Below are positions 11,028 through 22,400 of a stretch of 64,000 nt of DNA, one piece after another. The notes beneath the pieces were generated by a model, which saw only the letters and a list, made by a program, of their open reading frames with translations, did no database searches and was not told the DNA's origin. This DNA comes from Paguma larvata (taxonomy: Eukaryota; Chordata; Mammalia; Carnivora; Viverridae): positions 70,040,895 to 70,104,894 of the forward strand of contig CM057835.1 of assembly GCA_030068075.1 (NCBI GenBank), written 5' to 3'. The translations under genes and the position numbers were made by a program. Position 1 is the stretch's first letter. The number at the start of each line of letters is the position of its first letter.

Positions 11028-11518
11028 ATGGCCTGGACCCTTCTTCTCTCCTTCTTCTTCTTCTTCTCCTCACCCTACTTGCTCACTGTACAGGTAACTA
11101 AATGTGGGGATAAGGGAAGGGGCCCTGGGAGGACATGTGGGTCCTGTCTTGCTTTTTCCTCTTGTCTCTAGACCCCAGCATCATTGTCTCTGTGCCTCTT
11201 ATTTGCAGGGTCCTTGGGCTCATTCTGTGCTGATTCAGCCACCATTAGTGCCTGGGACTCTAGGCCAGAGAGTGATCACTTCCTGCACTGGAAGCAGTCC
11301 CAACATTGGGGGTGGTTATGGAGTGAACTGGTACCAACAGCTCCCAGGGATGATCCCCAAACTCCTCATCTATTATGATGGTCGCAGACCCTCTGGGGTC
11401 CCCAATCGATTCTCTGGTAATAAGTCTGGCAGTTCAGGCTCCCTGACCATCACTGGGCTACAGGCTGAGGATGATGCTCATTATTACTGCCAGTCATTTG
11501 ACAGTAACCTCCGAATGA
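11028..11518 (+). CDS. IGLV1-like V segment with rebuilt leader frame
   Basis: The leader exon is 11028-11093 (66 nt; [17 protein letters not shown] then LLTVQ) instead of the usual 46 nt, with donor GTAACT. The V exon is 11209-11518. The longer exon, expanded by CTT repeats, changes splice phase from 1 to 0. One extra T in 'tccttgg' at the start of the V exon restores the frame, so the spliced message reads ...[14 protein letters not shown] without a stop. The V domain keeps Cys ('TSCTGS'), Trp ('VNWYQQ') and 'DAHYYC', with CDR3 start [11 protein letters not shown]1 is SPNIGGGYG. The signal peptide stays strongly hydrophobic, but the classical LLAHCTG end is lost. It appears usable unless the altered peptide or weak octamer impairs expression. 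Confidence 0.82.
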
Positions 11519-11557
11519 CACAGTGCTCCAGGCCTGTGGGGAAGTGACACACAAACC
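11519..11557 (+). other. V lambda recombination signal, 23-bp spacer
   Basis: Consensus heptamer CACAGTG (11519-11525), 23-bp spacer, nonamer ACACAAACC (11549-11557; consensus ACAAAAACC). Confidence 0.92.
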
Positions 11558-11839
11558 TCCTCTCCCCACAGCAGTGAGGTTCCTGTCACAGCCCCCAATA
11601 CTTGGAAAATGCAGCTGCTTCCTAGGATCTGAGACCCACCTCAAGAAGCTTTGTCTACAGAGTCTTCCCTTATGTCTTACATGCTGGTCGCAAAGCTGGT
11701 TCTTGAAAGCAAGAGATCTTGCGATTTTCTCAAATTGGGCAGAAAATCTTGGTTGCAAGTAACAGGATGCCCTTAAGACAGAGTCCATGGCCGATGAAGA
11801 AAGGAGCATACAGAATCAAGCTCTGTCTGAGTCAGGACA

Positions 11840-12050
11840 CATCAGGAGTGTCCAGTATGTGTCCTGGTACCAATAGGTCCCTTGAATGGGCCCTTAAGTC
11901 CTCATCTATTATGATGTTTAGACCCTCTGGGGACCCTGATCTATTCTCTGCCTCTATGTTTGGCAGCTCTGGCTCCCTGACCATCATTGGGCTGAGGTCT
12001 GAGGAGGAGGCTGCTCCTCACTGCCCCTCCTGCGACAGCATTTCAGGGCT
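11840..12050 (+). pseudogene. Truncated IGLV1-like pseudogene
   Basis: V-exon fragment about 300 bp downstream of an intact V segment. It retains CDR1/FR2 ('VSWYQ' followed by stop codons, then 'VLIYYDV'), an FR3 readable after a frame change (SGSLTIIGLRSEEEAA), and a CDR3-like CPSCDSIS. Leader, FR1 and a recognisable RSS are absent. At least four stop codons and one frameshift rule out function. It probably arose by tandem duplication of a neighbour followed by decay. Confidence 0.8.
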
Positions 12051-12499
12051 CATTCCAGCCCCAGTCCTGAAGGAATTGAGACCAGAACCCCTGTCTCCTT
12101 TGCTGGGAGGGGGTGCCCCATCAGCTGCTCAGGCTCAGCCTGTGCCGTCTGCTTCTGCTGCTCCTGCTGCTGCCACCATGGACCCGGGTGCACACAACAG
12201 CACCACCTGGGAGTGGGGACTTCTGTCCCCAAAGTCACTCACAGCATCCCCTTCTCAGACCAAAGGTGTCAAAGAACACAGAAAGGTCATCTCCCCCATC
12301 AGGTTGAGATACAAGGTCTCTTTGCACTGAAGTTCATGGACTGGTGGTGGCAGGTCCAGGGTGCTTATCTCATACCTGGAATCTAAGAAATCAGGTGTCT
12401 CCATCCTTGATCAATTACCTATTTCTAGAAGTTTTAAGTGTTGTGCCACATTCTCCTTAGTTCTCAATAGAAAATTCCTCTTCTTTTTTCTCATTGGGA
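12051..12499. other. Intergenic, no gene recognised
   Basis: Contains CTG/CTC-rich sequence at 12140-12180 reading [13 protein letters not shown] in one frame, but no gene. The 203-aa open frame at 11719-12330 is the V relic plus flank. Confidence 0.5.
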
Positions 12500-13340
12500 A
12501 AATTTCTTTATCTTGCTTTTCCACCAGCACTGGGGTATTTCCAGATACATCATACATTTGGATCTTTTGGAATGACTGCCTGTTTATTCCCATCAATCAT
12601 AAATCTAACCAGTGATTTTTCTTGTTTATTTTCATTGCCTAATACTTTCAGAATGATAATGAGTAATAATGGATTTAAGGCCACAGTTGTCTGTGCCTGA
12701 TTTTTTGAAAACATGCTCCCCCTTCATGCCATTAGCTAATTTCTTGGCTGTGGAAAGGAGTCATATAGGTGTGAAATAGGGTGTTGTACCTTGTTATAAA
12801 TATTCTGGTCAGTTTCTATTTTATGTGGTTTTTATTAGGACTTTTTTTCATTTGGTCAAAGGGTCATTAAAGATCTGTTGAGATAATATGATTTTCATTT
12901 AATGATCTATTAATACAATGTCTTGTATAAAGGGTTTATTAATTTGAAGCCAACTTGTATTCTTGTAAGAACTCACATATGGCCATGGTATACCAATATA
13001 TTAATCTCATATTGCAATCTCTGTGCTGAGATTTTATTTAGAATATGCATCAATATAATATTGGTCTATAGTTTTCCTTTTTCTATATTTTATTTACCAG
13101 GTGTATGTATCACTGTTTTATCTGCTTTATTTATGAATTTAAATTATCCATTGTTTTTCAATATTTTGGATATATATGTGTGTGTGTATGTATATATATA
13201 TATATATATATGATCTCTGAAGGTTTCTTAATATTTTTGTGAAGCTAATCAAATTTGATAACTTTTATGCAATAGGAATAATTCCTTAATAATATTGCCT
13301 TTTTTCCCTAAGGTAATAGGTCTGTTGGTTCCTTTTTTTT
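12500..13340 (-). mobile_element. Old L1 ORF2 fragment, antisense
   Basis: T-rich sequence typical of the antisense of the L1 reverse-transcriptase region ('tattaatacaatgtcttg', 'aatataatattggtctatag', 'atctgctttatttatgaa'). Part of it recurs in the flank of the V segment at 28276 (to about 29295), so it predates that V duplication. A (TA)n run lies at 13188-13211. Confidence 0.6.
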
Positions 13341-13374
13341 CTAATGGAAAGATATTTTTTTTATTTTTAAAAAA

Positions 13375-13586
13375 GATTTTTTTTTGTTTTATTTATTTTT
13401 GAGAGCAGGAGAGACTAAGCATCAGCAGGGGAGGGGCAGAGAGAGAGGGAGACACCGAATTTGAAGCAGGCTCCAGGCTCTGAGATGTCAGCACAGAACC
13501 TGATGCGGGGCTTGAACTCACAGACTGTGAGATCATGACCTGAGCTAAAGTCAGACACTTAACCGACTGAAACACCCAGACGACCC
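13375..13586 (-). mobile_element. CAN-SINE, reverse orientation
   Basis: On the plus strand: T-rich tail, 'atttatttttgagagcagg', 'ggggaggggcagagagagag', 'gatgcggggcttgaactcac' and, at the right, the reverse complement of the degraded SINE head. Confidence 0.92.
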
Positions 13587-15145
13587 TAATGGAAATATTT
13601 TTTAATCTTTCTAGTAAAATATGAGTTTTATGTATCATTAATACACTTAAGAGTGTGATTTTTTTAATTTTCAATTTTGTCCACATGTCATTTTTAGAAT
13701 TTTGCTTATTTGTGTATTACGCATTTTCATTCAAAAGTTGGTAATCCTAACATTCTATTTTGCCATTTAAAAACACAATTCTGAAGTGTCAATTAGATCT
13801 ATTTTTCTATGAATTTCCTCTTTCAATGCTATGTTTATTTTGGTAGTTAAATGCTCCTTCTTATTTGTCTTTTTTTTTTCCTTATACTTGACAAATTCTA
13901 AATTCTCCTCTTGATTGTGTTTTTCTCAACCACCTGCATGCAGCTATCATGTTAAGAATTTCTGCTCGATTTGTAACAGGACATGCTGAGCCTTTTCATG
14001 TCTACATGGCATTAGCTCCTCACTCAGGACATAGAATCCCTCTAGGATGACAATGCTGGGGTTGATTTGAATTCTTACGTGCCACAGTAGATTTATTCAC
14101 CAAACTCTTCCATTCCGGTCAATTACATTTAAAAAATATTAATCAGGGATCCTGTAGGATATATCACACAGACTTAAAATGGGATTATATTGTGACTATT
14201 TAACAAAAAGATAATTCATGACTTTGTGAGCAAAGCGTTTGGTCCCCTCAATGGAGTGTGTGAGCAAAGCATTTGGTCCCCTCAATGGAGTGTGAAAACC
14301 ATGACATAGTGACAGTGAGGACTAGTGATGAGTGTGCAAAAGGGGCAGGAGTCATGTGGGGATGAAGCAGACCAACTGGAGATTCCTCCAGGCTATGGTG
14401 ACCACACAGGGAGAGGACCTGGGAAATCACTGATCCCTACACCCATCTTCCCTCTGTAGATTTCTAATGTAGGTATTTCATGTTGTCACTAGATTATAAA
14501 CCCATTAAAGGAAACATAACTTTCAATAAGTTCACTGTCCCTTTATTTATAACACACATGGGCTAATGTGATGGAAAGTGCCCTGAGCCAGGCACAAGGT
14601 TCTCATCACCAAGAGAGAACCTTAACCTGCAGGGTGTCCCAGACAGGGTCTTACAGCCTTTGATGTGGACAGTTTCCCAGAGGAAGAACACACAAAGTGA
14701 TCCATTGGTCCTGCCTCAGCACCATGACATTGAAGGTGACTACAGAGCTTGGACGAAGATGGCAGGCAGCTGAATGATGATGTTTCAGAAGAAATCACTG
14801 TCAGCAGAGTTGCTGGGCATGCCTGAGTCTCTGTGATGCCCTCCCTCCTCCTGCAGCCCAGCACCTCCAGCTGCAGCCCAGCACCTCCAGCTGCGGCCCA
14901 GCTCCAGATCATTCTGATGTTCCTGTCATGGAGCATTTCCAGGCCAGGCCAGGCTAACTCTCATCAACAGGGTTTGATCTAAATTTAAGTAGTCTCACAT
15001 GTGTTAGAAATCCAAAACTAAATTCCTCGCGATTGAATTTCTCTGACCCTTTGTACCATGCTCACACCCAGAACTGGCCACGTGGCTGGTCAGGGTTTTT
15101 TTCTCCCCAAACTCAAATCAGTTCAGAGACTGACACATGGAATTC
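13587..15145. other. Intergenic with two short tandem repeats
   Basis: No gene. T-rich L1-like antisense sequence runs to about 13920. A 34-bp unit is duplicated exactly in tandem apart from one base (14226-14259, 14260-14293). A 20-bp unit 'ctgcagcccagcacctccag' occurs twice plus a partial third copy (14851-14907). Confidence 0.6.
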
Positions 15146-15150
15146 CAGAA

Positions 15151-15378
15151 TTTTTAATGTTTTTATTTTTAATTATTATTTATAATGTCTATTCATTTTT
15201 GAGAGAGACAGAGTGCGAGTCAGGGAAGGGCAGAGAGAGAGGGAGACAGAATTCAAAACAGGCTCCAGGCTCTGCGCTGTCAGCACAGAGTCCGATGTGG
15301 GGCTGGAATTCACAAACCATGAGATCATTACCTGAGCTGAGGTCGGAGGCTCAAACAACTGAGCCACTTAGGCATCCT
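15151..15378 (-). mobile_element. CAN-SINE, reverse orientation (first of a close pair)
   Basis: Reverse SINE with 'gggaagggcagagagagagg' and 'ccgatgtggggctggaattc', ending at 'gagccacttaggcatcct'. The flank 'ccagaattttt' occurs on both sides (about 15146 and 15379), a probable target-site duplication. Confidence 0.88.
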
Positions 15379-15410
15379 CCAGAATTTTTCTAATTTAAAA
15401 GCATCTGTTT

Positions 15411-15619
15411 ATTTTTTTATGTTTATTTATTTTTGAGACAGACAGAGACAGAGCATGAGTGGGGAAGGGGTAGAGAGAGAGGGAGACACAGAATCCGAAG
15501 GAGGCTCTAGGCTCTGAGCTGTCAGCACAGAGCCCGATGCGGGGCTCGAACCCATGGACTGCGAGTTCATGACCTGAGCCGAAGTTGGACACCCAAATGA
15601 TTGAGCAACCCAGGCATCC
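15411..15619 (-). mobile_element. CAN-SINE, reverse orientation (second of a close pair)
   Basis: Reverse SINE ('gccaatc'-type head degraded to 'gcaacccaggcatcct'). It is bracketed by two copies of a roughly 43-bp unit running from 'gcatcctccagaattt' to 'gcatctgtttatttt' (about 15372-15414 and 15615-15657), longer than an ordinary target-site duplication. Confidence 0.88.
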
Positions 15620-15657
15620 TCCAGAATTTTTCTAATTTAAAAGCATCTGTTTATTTT

Positions 15658-16339
15658 ATTTTTGTAAATATACCAAAGTTTTGGTTGAAGTCTATCATTT
15701 TGTCAAGATCATGATGGAAAGTGGATATATTTTCAGATACAAGCAACAAATCATTGTCATTTTTCTTCAGCTCCCACAGCACTCATTCTTGAGTATGGAC
15801 TATATTTTTCTCAAACTTTATATTTGAAATGTTGATCCTAAAATCCACCACCAAAGCCATGTTCTCCTGGGAACACACCCTGCCAAGGGATCCAGAGTTT
15901 CAAGTAAACTGCTACAGAGAATATCATTTGTCACAGCTCCCTACAGACTTGTGTCCTGTGCTGGCAGTCGAGATTCCTAGGAGTGACTCACTGTGTTAAG
16001 AATCTATATAGATGACAGTAGTCCCCAAGTGTGTGGGGACGTTGCCAGACAAGGAGGATTCACCTGGAATCCCCTGCTGGCAATGCCCTCCAGGTCCCTT
16101 CTCATGACCTCACATTCTTACAGAAAGGCTGTCTCCCCTCGGTGCTGTGGGGAGTCCACAGGGAAGGGGAGCAATGGTCCCCAGTAGGTCATATCAGAGG
16201 CAAGAACACAGTGTCCTGCATAGAAGTGGCTGCCAGGGACCAAAAGACCATGGCCCTGGTAGCGATGCCCAATGTGAAGAAGTAAGGCCCAAGGCCCAGG
16301 CGGCCCGGAGCGTGGACCCCCGCCAGCGGGTGGAGGTGT
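15658..16339. other. Intergenic, no gene recognised
   Basis: Unique sequence. From about 15990 it contains overlapping short open frames and, near 16280-16330, unusually CpG-rich sequence ('caggcggcccggagcg'). It may be the start of the insertion that continues to 17400 or a decayed processed pseudogene; I could not match it. Confidence 0.4.
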
Positions 16340-17400
16340 TCTAAGGCAAGTACGAGACCTGAGGTCATAAAAGTTATGGCTTTTGATCTCCTCACTTTGC
16401 TTGGGCCTAAGAGGATGGCTGGTTAGCCAGTGACACGTAAGATGCCTCAGAGGAGGGACAACCTAAGACAGGCACAGCCGCAAAAGGGTCATCCGGAGGT
16501 AAATTCATACCAGGCCTACAATAAGTACATTGGGTCTGTAAGAATCCCCGCACTCAAGGTGATGATAATATTGAAGAAAAGTCCCTGCCAGCAGCAGCTG
16601 CAGGGTGAAGTAAAAGAGGGTCTTATTGCATCCCCTCCACTAGCCAATTAATGCTGCTGGTTTTATTCCACTTAATAGGTTTAGAATATAGAAATATATA
16701 ATGTTGATCATCATGAAAATAATAAGAAAATCATTTAGGAGGCTTTAGTTTGCCTCAGGTAATATAAAAATAATTCAAGAATAAAATAAATCTCTAACTG
16801 TTCTATTAAACCTAAGGGTGCAGCCCGACCCTCAGGAATGTGGTGATTGCTGTAGTTTTTGAGTTAAGACATAGTTAATAGTCAGTAAACAAAAATAATC
16901 TTAGGAAATAACTTTAGAGAAAAACATGTCTTTCACATAATCCTTCGACTGTAGCCAGAGCCTTTAATTGATATCTGTATACCTTGTTCTTATCCTTTCT
17001 ACCCATGATATTCACCATAATGTATCCATTAGTTATCCTTTGACTTCATGTGAGCTGTTTTTTACCCTCATATACTAATTGTTTAAACAATCTATGTAAC
17101 CTTAAGAAACAAGCGTTCTTTAAAGTTTTGTGGAGTGTGAAGATTGTTTTAATCAGTTTCTTTTCCTACTAGGAACCTTAAGAAACAAATATTCTTTATT
17201 TTACTAAGAACCTTGAGAAATTAGAATGATTTCATCCTGCCAATCTTTACTAGATGAATACTTGCTGTGTTTAGAGAAAATGCATAAAAACCCTAAAGAA
17301 AAAATAAACTTTGAGCAGTCCAGATAAGAGGCTGTCTCCATGTCATTTGTCTTGTCTTCGTCTTGTCTTTATGTTTTCTGTCTCAGCCCTTACATAGGGA
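16340..17400 (+). mobile_element. LTR-like block, possible endogenous retroviral remnant
   Basis: Near the right end a TATA-like 'gcataaaaaccctaa' is followed within 25 bp by AATAAA and then 'ctttgagcagtccagataag', the order seen at the U3/R part of many retroviral LTRs, ahead of 'ctgtctcagcccttacatag'. Repeated 'accttaagaaacaa' motifs occur upstream (17099, 17174). No gag, pol or env frame is present. The left boundary and family are unknown. A non-LTR origin remains possible. Confidence 0.4.
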
Positions 17401-18952
17401 GCCCTGGACCAGTCCTGATACAAGGCTGACTCCAAGAGACTGACATTGCGTCATCTCTCGCACCTAGACCAACCCTCACGCAGGCAAAACTCTGACCAGC
17501 CGGAAGCCCTAAAGTAGGAGCTGGCCTCCTCTCAGGGCAGACCCTGGCAAGGGGCCATTTGTACTTAGTGACCTCTCTCTTTGAATTCATGATCAATTTC
17601 TCTGTTGTGTTTGTGAAGGGCTGCCTGTTACAGAGAAATTCAGAAAGACTACCATGATATTTACACAGTATATTTTGTTGTGAACGTGTAGGGTTAAAAA
17701 ATGTGTGTACACACACACAAATAATTATTTTGTTAAGTGTATTTTATATAATCTAAACAATCTAATTAAACATGTATTCTGATTAATAAATCAACACCCA
17801 ATGAAACACATTCTATGAATAGTTCATTATAACTCAGCACAGAATAGGTGACTTCACTCAGAACTCATGGAACAAGTGAAAATTTAAGGACAAAAAGAAA
17901 ACGGTCCCGCCTTTCCAAAAAAATCAGCATTATTCATGGTATGAAATGCTACAGGACACACGTCCATCACAACTGAACCAGCACACATGTCTATGTGTGT
18001 GTGGGGGGGGGAGAAATAGAGAGAGGAGTATAAAGCATTATACCTTTCTGAATGTTTTCCATGAGAAGGTGGATACTGGGGAGAGTCACATGTAGCTGTG
18101 CAGGTCTCCAGCCTTCTCCAACAACACCTCATAAGAGCAGCTCATCAACAAAAAACCTTCCAATCTACTGGATTGTTCCTGTCACCTTCTAACATGAGGG
18201 TCCACACAGGTCAGAGCACAGTCTTAAATCCTCTTTTCTATCACTAGCCTCAGCTCAAGCACTCAAAATTACTTTGGGGGGCTCCTGGGAGCCTCATCCC
18301 TCACTCCCCTTCATTCCTCAGTCTCTCTTCCCACCAGGATCCCCACTCCACCCTGACCCCCGCCTTCTTCATGGATACCGATCCCCCTCAGGTCAGGGCT
18401 CCAGCCACAGGTCCTACTGGGACAGGCATGCTAAGAGGTGAGTCTCAGGGAGCCAACCTCTGTATTTCTGATGGTGCAGAGCAGTGCCTTCTCAGTCCCT
18501 TCCTCCGTGGTCCTCATTGATGAATACTCACAAAAAGTAGACAGGAGAGGAATACAGGGTCAGGGCAGGGGTTTTGACCCTGCCTTGCTGGAAAGTGAGG
18601 TCAGAGGGAGGAAGAGCTACTCAGCTTTTCCAAACAATGGGATGTGGTTGGTTCAGGGCTCTATCCTTCTGATATCCTGAGACAAGGGCACATCTTCCTT
18701 CAGGGACCAGGTCTCAGGGGTACCCCATTCCACTAATGTAACCCTTGAGAAGAGTCAGCATCTGAGGAGGCTGCTCTAGGGAACTAAAAGATGCGTGGTC
18801 ATGAGGAGGCTGCAGCTTCATGAGGGGCCCCGGGGTGAGGGATCTCTCTCATTTCTGAGGTCATGGAAGTGGCAATAGTCCAGGAGGACCTGCCCCTCCC
18901 TTAGGCAGAATACGAACATTGCCATTCACATCAGGTGCAATGTGCTCTAGGG
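17401..18952. other. Intergenic, no gene recognised
   Basis: No gene seen. Sequence from about 18180 onward is GC-richer V-flank-like DNA leading to the pseudogene at 19321. Confidence 0.5.
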
Positions 18953-18966
18953 CCAGCAGGAGGCGC
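18953..18966 (+). promoter_or_regulatory. CTCF-core-like motif upstream of V pseudogene
   Basis: CCAGCAGGAGGCGC matches the CTCF core except one base. It is 368 bp before the leader ATG at 19321, farther than the roughly 310 bp of the other V segments. It is inferred to be the same conserved upstream element. Confidence 0.45.
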
Positions 18967-19320
18967 TGTGGGCATGTGTCTCAACCACAAGGGTGAGCCC
19001 AGAGCTGGAGACCAAGCACCTGATTGCTTAGCTGGTGTCCTCTGCTCAGGGCTGCCTAGGGCCCAGCAGCATCTTTCTCCCAAGGCCCTAGTTGTCTTCA
19101 CAGAAGAAACTCACCGGCCCCGTGCTCTTTAAATACAACTTTGAAGCAGAAGGTATTGATTCCTGGTTGATGGAGAAGTTGGGGCAATCAGGAGGGATGG
19201 GGAATAATCTGAATGATGGGCCGGCCCTGCTCCCATCAGAGTGACGGAAGGGATAAGAGAGGTAGGGGGATCTCTGTCCCGGTTGGAGGACAGGAAGAAA
19301 GTTCTTGGGTCATCTCTTCC

Positions 19321-19818
19321 ATGCCCTGGACCCCTCTCCTCTTCACCTTTCTCAACACCACACAGACAACTAACTCTGACATCAGTGGAGGGTGCTTAGG
19401 AGGATAACTGGATTTTTCTTTCTCCTGGGTCCTTTGCTTGGGTTGTGGGTAGGACCCTGACTCTCTCACAATGACCTTCATTTCAGGGCCCTGGGCATGG
19501 TCTTTGGTGACCCAACCATCATTGTTGGGGACTCTGGTCCTGGAGGTCACTATCACCTACACTGGGAGCAGAGTAACACTGATCTGATAATAGTGTGGGT
19601 TCCTGTTCTTAGTGCTAAAGTCCCCCCAAATACTGGCTTTTGGAAGTACCTGGACATCAGGGATTCCAGATTGATCTTCTGCTTCCAAGTCAGATAGATA
19701 CATGGTTTCACAGACCATCTGTGGGTTCCAACCCGAGGATGAAGTGATCGTAACTGTCAGATGACAGAGACCTCAATGCCCACACAGTTCTGTGTCCCCA
19801 GGAGAGACTGAAACATAA
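19321..19818 (+). pseudogene. IGLV pseudogene, IGLV1/10-like
   Basis: The leader exon begins at 19321 (MPWTPLLFTFLNT) and lost its GT donor ('cacag|acaac'). The V exon starts after 'tttcag' at 19487: PWAWSLVTQPSLL. The first Cys codon is Tyr ('TITYTGS'). In-frame TGA, TAA and TAG follow in CDR1. FR3 is partly readable ('FQPEDEV'). The end reads RDLNAHTV with an RSS-like heptamer CACAGTT at 19783-19789 and a poor nonamer. Several lesions make it non-functional. Family assignment is approximate. Confidence 0.72.
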
Positions 19819-20783
19819 TACACCTTCTGTGGCCACTGAGCAGTCCCTCGCACCCCTGCAATTGCTGTCACCATGACACCAGCACCTGAGGGTCTGAAAC
19901 CATCTGTATATCTGCTGATTCAATAATGTCCCCACCTCTGATCCCATCCATGCTTGAGCTGGGGCATTCTTATGAAGACTCCTCTTCCCAGACATGTCCC
20001 CATAGGCAGAAGCTCAGAGTCTCTCCCAATAACAAGGACATGAAGAAGGCACTGGAGCTGAACCCAGCAGACTCTGAACTCATGTGTATCCTCAGCTACT
20101 GCAGAGGAGCATAAACAAGTGAGTGGATTTAAGTTGACCAGTTAGCCCCATGAGGTGCCAGAGGAAATAATCTCATTTTCAGAGTTGTAAGACATGATAA
20201 TCATCAGATATCCTAAGCATCAGGAATAGATGATATAATAAAATTCTGCTGTTGAGCTGAAACATGAGCTTTCTGTGGCCCCTTTGTAGTGAGAGTGGCC
20301 TCCCTTAAGCCCAATGCCCCCTTCTTCAAAATTCCCAGACGCCCTGAGTCGCTTTGTGACATTAGGAGCAGCTCAGAAAAGAGGGGCAGGACAAGCTGTG
20401 GAGTTCTAAGAGAGGACAGGGAGTGTTTGGGGTCTGGTGGCATGTGAAACAGGCTGGGATAATCCTGTGTGGCCCCTGCCAGCAGAGACAGCACTCAGGG
20501 CTTCAAGGGTGTTCAGGCATCAGTGTGCTTACTAGATAACGCTGGCCTTCACCGACCCAGGGGTCATCACCACACAAGCCTTCTCTATCCCTGAGTCAGC
20601 TCCTCAACTCCTTCTCCATTTCCTTACACCTGTGAGAGGCCCTGGCAGCAAGGCTGAACAGATAGACAGCAAGGATTTAACTGAGTGCAGCAAACCCATC
20701 CCTGTGGAATTTTCTGGAGATGTAAAGAGACTTTGGGATGCTCAGTATCCACAACAGAGGTTTAACATCAGAGTCTGGGTCTT
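19819..20783. other. Intergenic, no gene recognised
   Basis: V-flank-like sequence without a supportable gene or RNA. Confidence 0.5.
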
Positions 20784-21305
20784 ATGACCTGGGCTTCTCT
20801 CCTCCCCACCTCCTCACACTCTGCACAGGTGAGAGCAGACGTCCCTAGGGTGGGTGAAAGAACCCCCAACTCTGCTCCACACCACCACTCTCCCTCACAG
20901 TGAGCTGCCATCCTCCTCATGTTCCTCTCTGTCCCCTCACAGTGTCTGTGACCCAGGTGGAGCTGAATCGGCCACCCTCAGTGACTAAACCCACCCTCAG
21001 TGACCAAGTCCACCCACAGATGGCCACATTCACCTGCACTGGCAATAGGAACACGATTGGCAAAAAGTGAGTAGCTTTCCTGCAGCAACACCCAGGTCAC
21101 GTCCCCACATTTTGGATCAACAGGAAGAGCACCTGGCCCTCCGTGTTCTCCCATACAGCTTCTGGATCCAGGCCAATAGGCGGCCTCTCTGAACCACCCC
21201 TCAGCTCCAGGCTGAGGACGAATCTGCTCATTCCAGCTCAGCATGGGAAAGCAGCCTTGGAACTTGCACGGCACTTCGAGCCAGTGATAAAGTGACACAC
21301 AAGCC
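20784..21305 (+). pseudogene. IGLV10-like pseudogene
   Basis: The leader exon is 20784-20828 (MTWASLLPTSSHSAQ) with donor GTGAGA. The V exon starts at 20943 and reads SVTQVELNRPPSVT, close to the IGLV10 type SVVSQAGLTQPPSV. A tandem copy of 'ccaccctcagtgac(t/c)aa' adds about 19 bp to FR1 and shifts the frame. FR1 then reads MATFTCTGNRNTIGKK, a stop codon, and VAFLQQHPGHVP, very like the IGLV10 LQQHQGHPP. FR3 is badly decayed. The RSS is recognisable: heptamer CACGGCA (21267-21273), 23-bp spacer, nonamer ACACAAGCC (21297-21305). Confidence 0.85.
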
Positions 21306-22154
21306 CTGAGCTCCCAGGGCTCACTGGCACACGGGGAACTTGCAAGCACCGTATCACTAACCCGTGAAGAGATAAGGCCTGGGTTCCACCTGACAGCTGT
21401 GTGGACTACTCATGATGATAAGAAATAATAATGTCAAGAAAAAAGGCTGGACCCATAGAGTAGCAAGTGCATATCCCATCACATCAAGAATCACATCATG
21501 AATGCACTTGGCCTTTAGGAATATATGTACATTCATGTGCTTTCACAAAGAGTAAAAACAGATTTCAGTTTAAGTAAAAGGATACTTATTTTCCCAGGTC
21601 TTTCTTTCTATTCCCTTTGGAGATGCTGGATTCATGGGCTCAGCTGGTCCATCTCTATGACCTTAAGTATATATTCTCCAGGGTCACCAGCCACCAGCCT
21701 CCCCTGTTTCTCCAGCCTTGGCACATGTCCTGACTTCTGACCTAGGGCTCCCCCACTTCTACAGGGACTTCACTTGGCTCGCCCTACAGATCCCACCTTA
21801 CATACCATAACTGTGCTCAGACTTCTTTGTCCCAACTGCCCGTATGCACCCCACATGCACACTTCTGTCCTTCCTGGTACCACATGCAGCAGGACACACG
21901 ATGGAGCTCTAGGACTACAGCTGACAGAGACGGACCTTTTGAAACAAATCATAGGTTTCCACTGAGATGACATTCCAACTAGGGGAATGCCACTGTTTCA
22001 ACTAAGAACTTAGAAATTTTCTATTCCTTTATATATTATGGGGAAAAAAATAGGAACCAAATAGATTGGAAACATCTGATCTCTGTTTTCTATATGTTCC
22101 TTGTGAAAATGTCTGTATCTCATGACAATCTCTGGAGAGGTTTTAAAATAACAT
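21306..22154. other. Intergenic, no gene recognised
   Basis: Non-coding sequence between the IGLV10-like pseudogene and an L1 fragment. No gene seen. Confidence 0.5.
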
Positions 22155-22400
22155 TTTTTTATTATTTCTTTTTTTTAATAGTTTATTTTCAAATAGGTTT
22201 ACATATAACACCCAGTGTTCATCCCGACATGTGCCCTTTTTAATGCCCGTCACCCCCTCTTTCCCCTCCCTTACCCCTCTTACCCGCCGTTTGTTCTTAG
22301 TCTTTGAGAGTGTCTTATGTTTTATCTCCCTCCCTCTCTGTATCTTTTTTTCCTTCTACTTCCTCAATTTGTCTCCTGGAGCCAATTTTGTATCATCCCT
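22155..22400 (-). mobile_element. Carnivore L1 3' end, antisense
   Basis: Reverse complement of the carnivore L1 3' UTR: on the plus strand a T-rich tail, 'aatagtttattttcaaatag', 'acacccagtgttcatcccg' and 'cttatgttttatctccctcc'. It is the same 3' end as the L1 at 58137 but more diverged. It is 5'-truncated. Confidence 0.88.

Noticed and set aside
11719..12330. 203-aa open frame
   Set aside because: It crosses a V pseudogene fragment in a shifted frame and continues into flank; no start context, leader or splice sites.
16140..16660. Candidate processed pseudogene of a housekeeping gene
   Set aside because: Locally CpG-rich and partly open, but I could not match the peptides to any family, so no gene is named.
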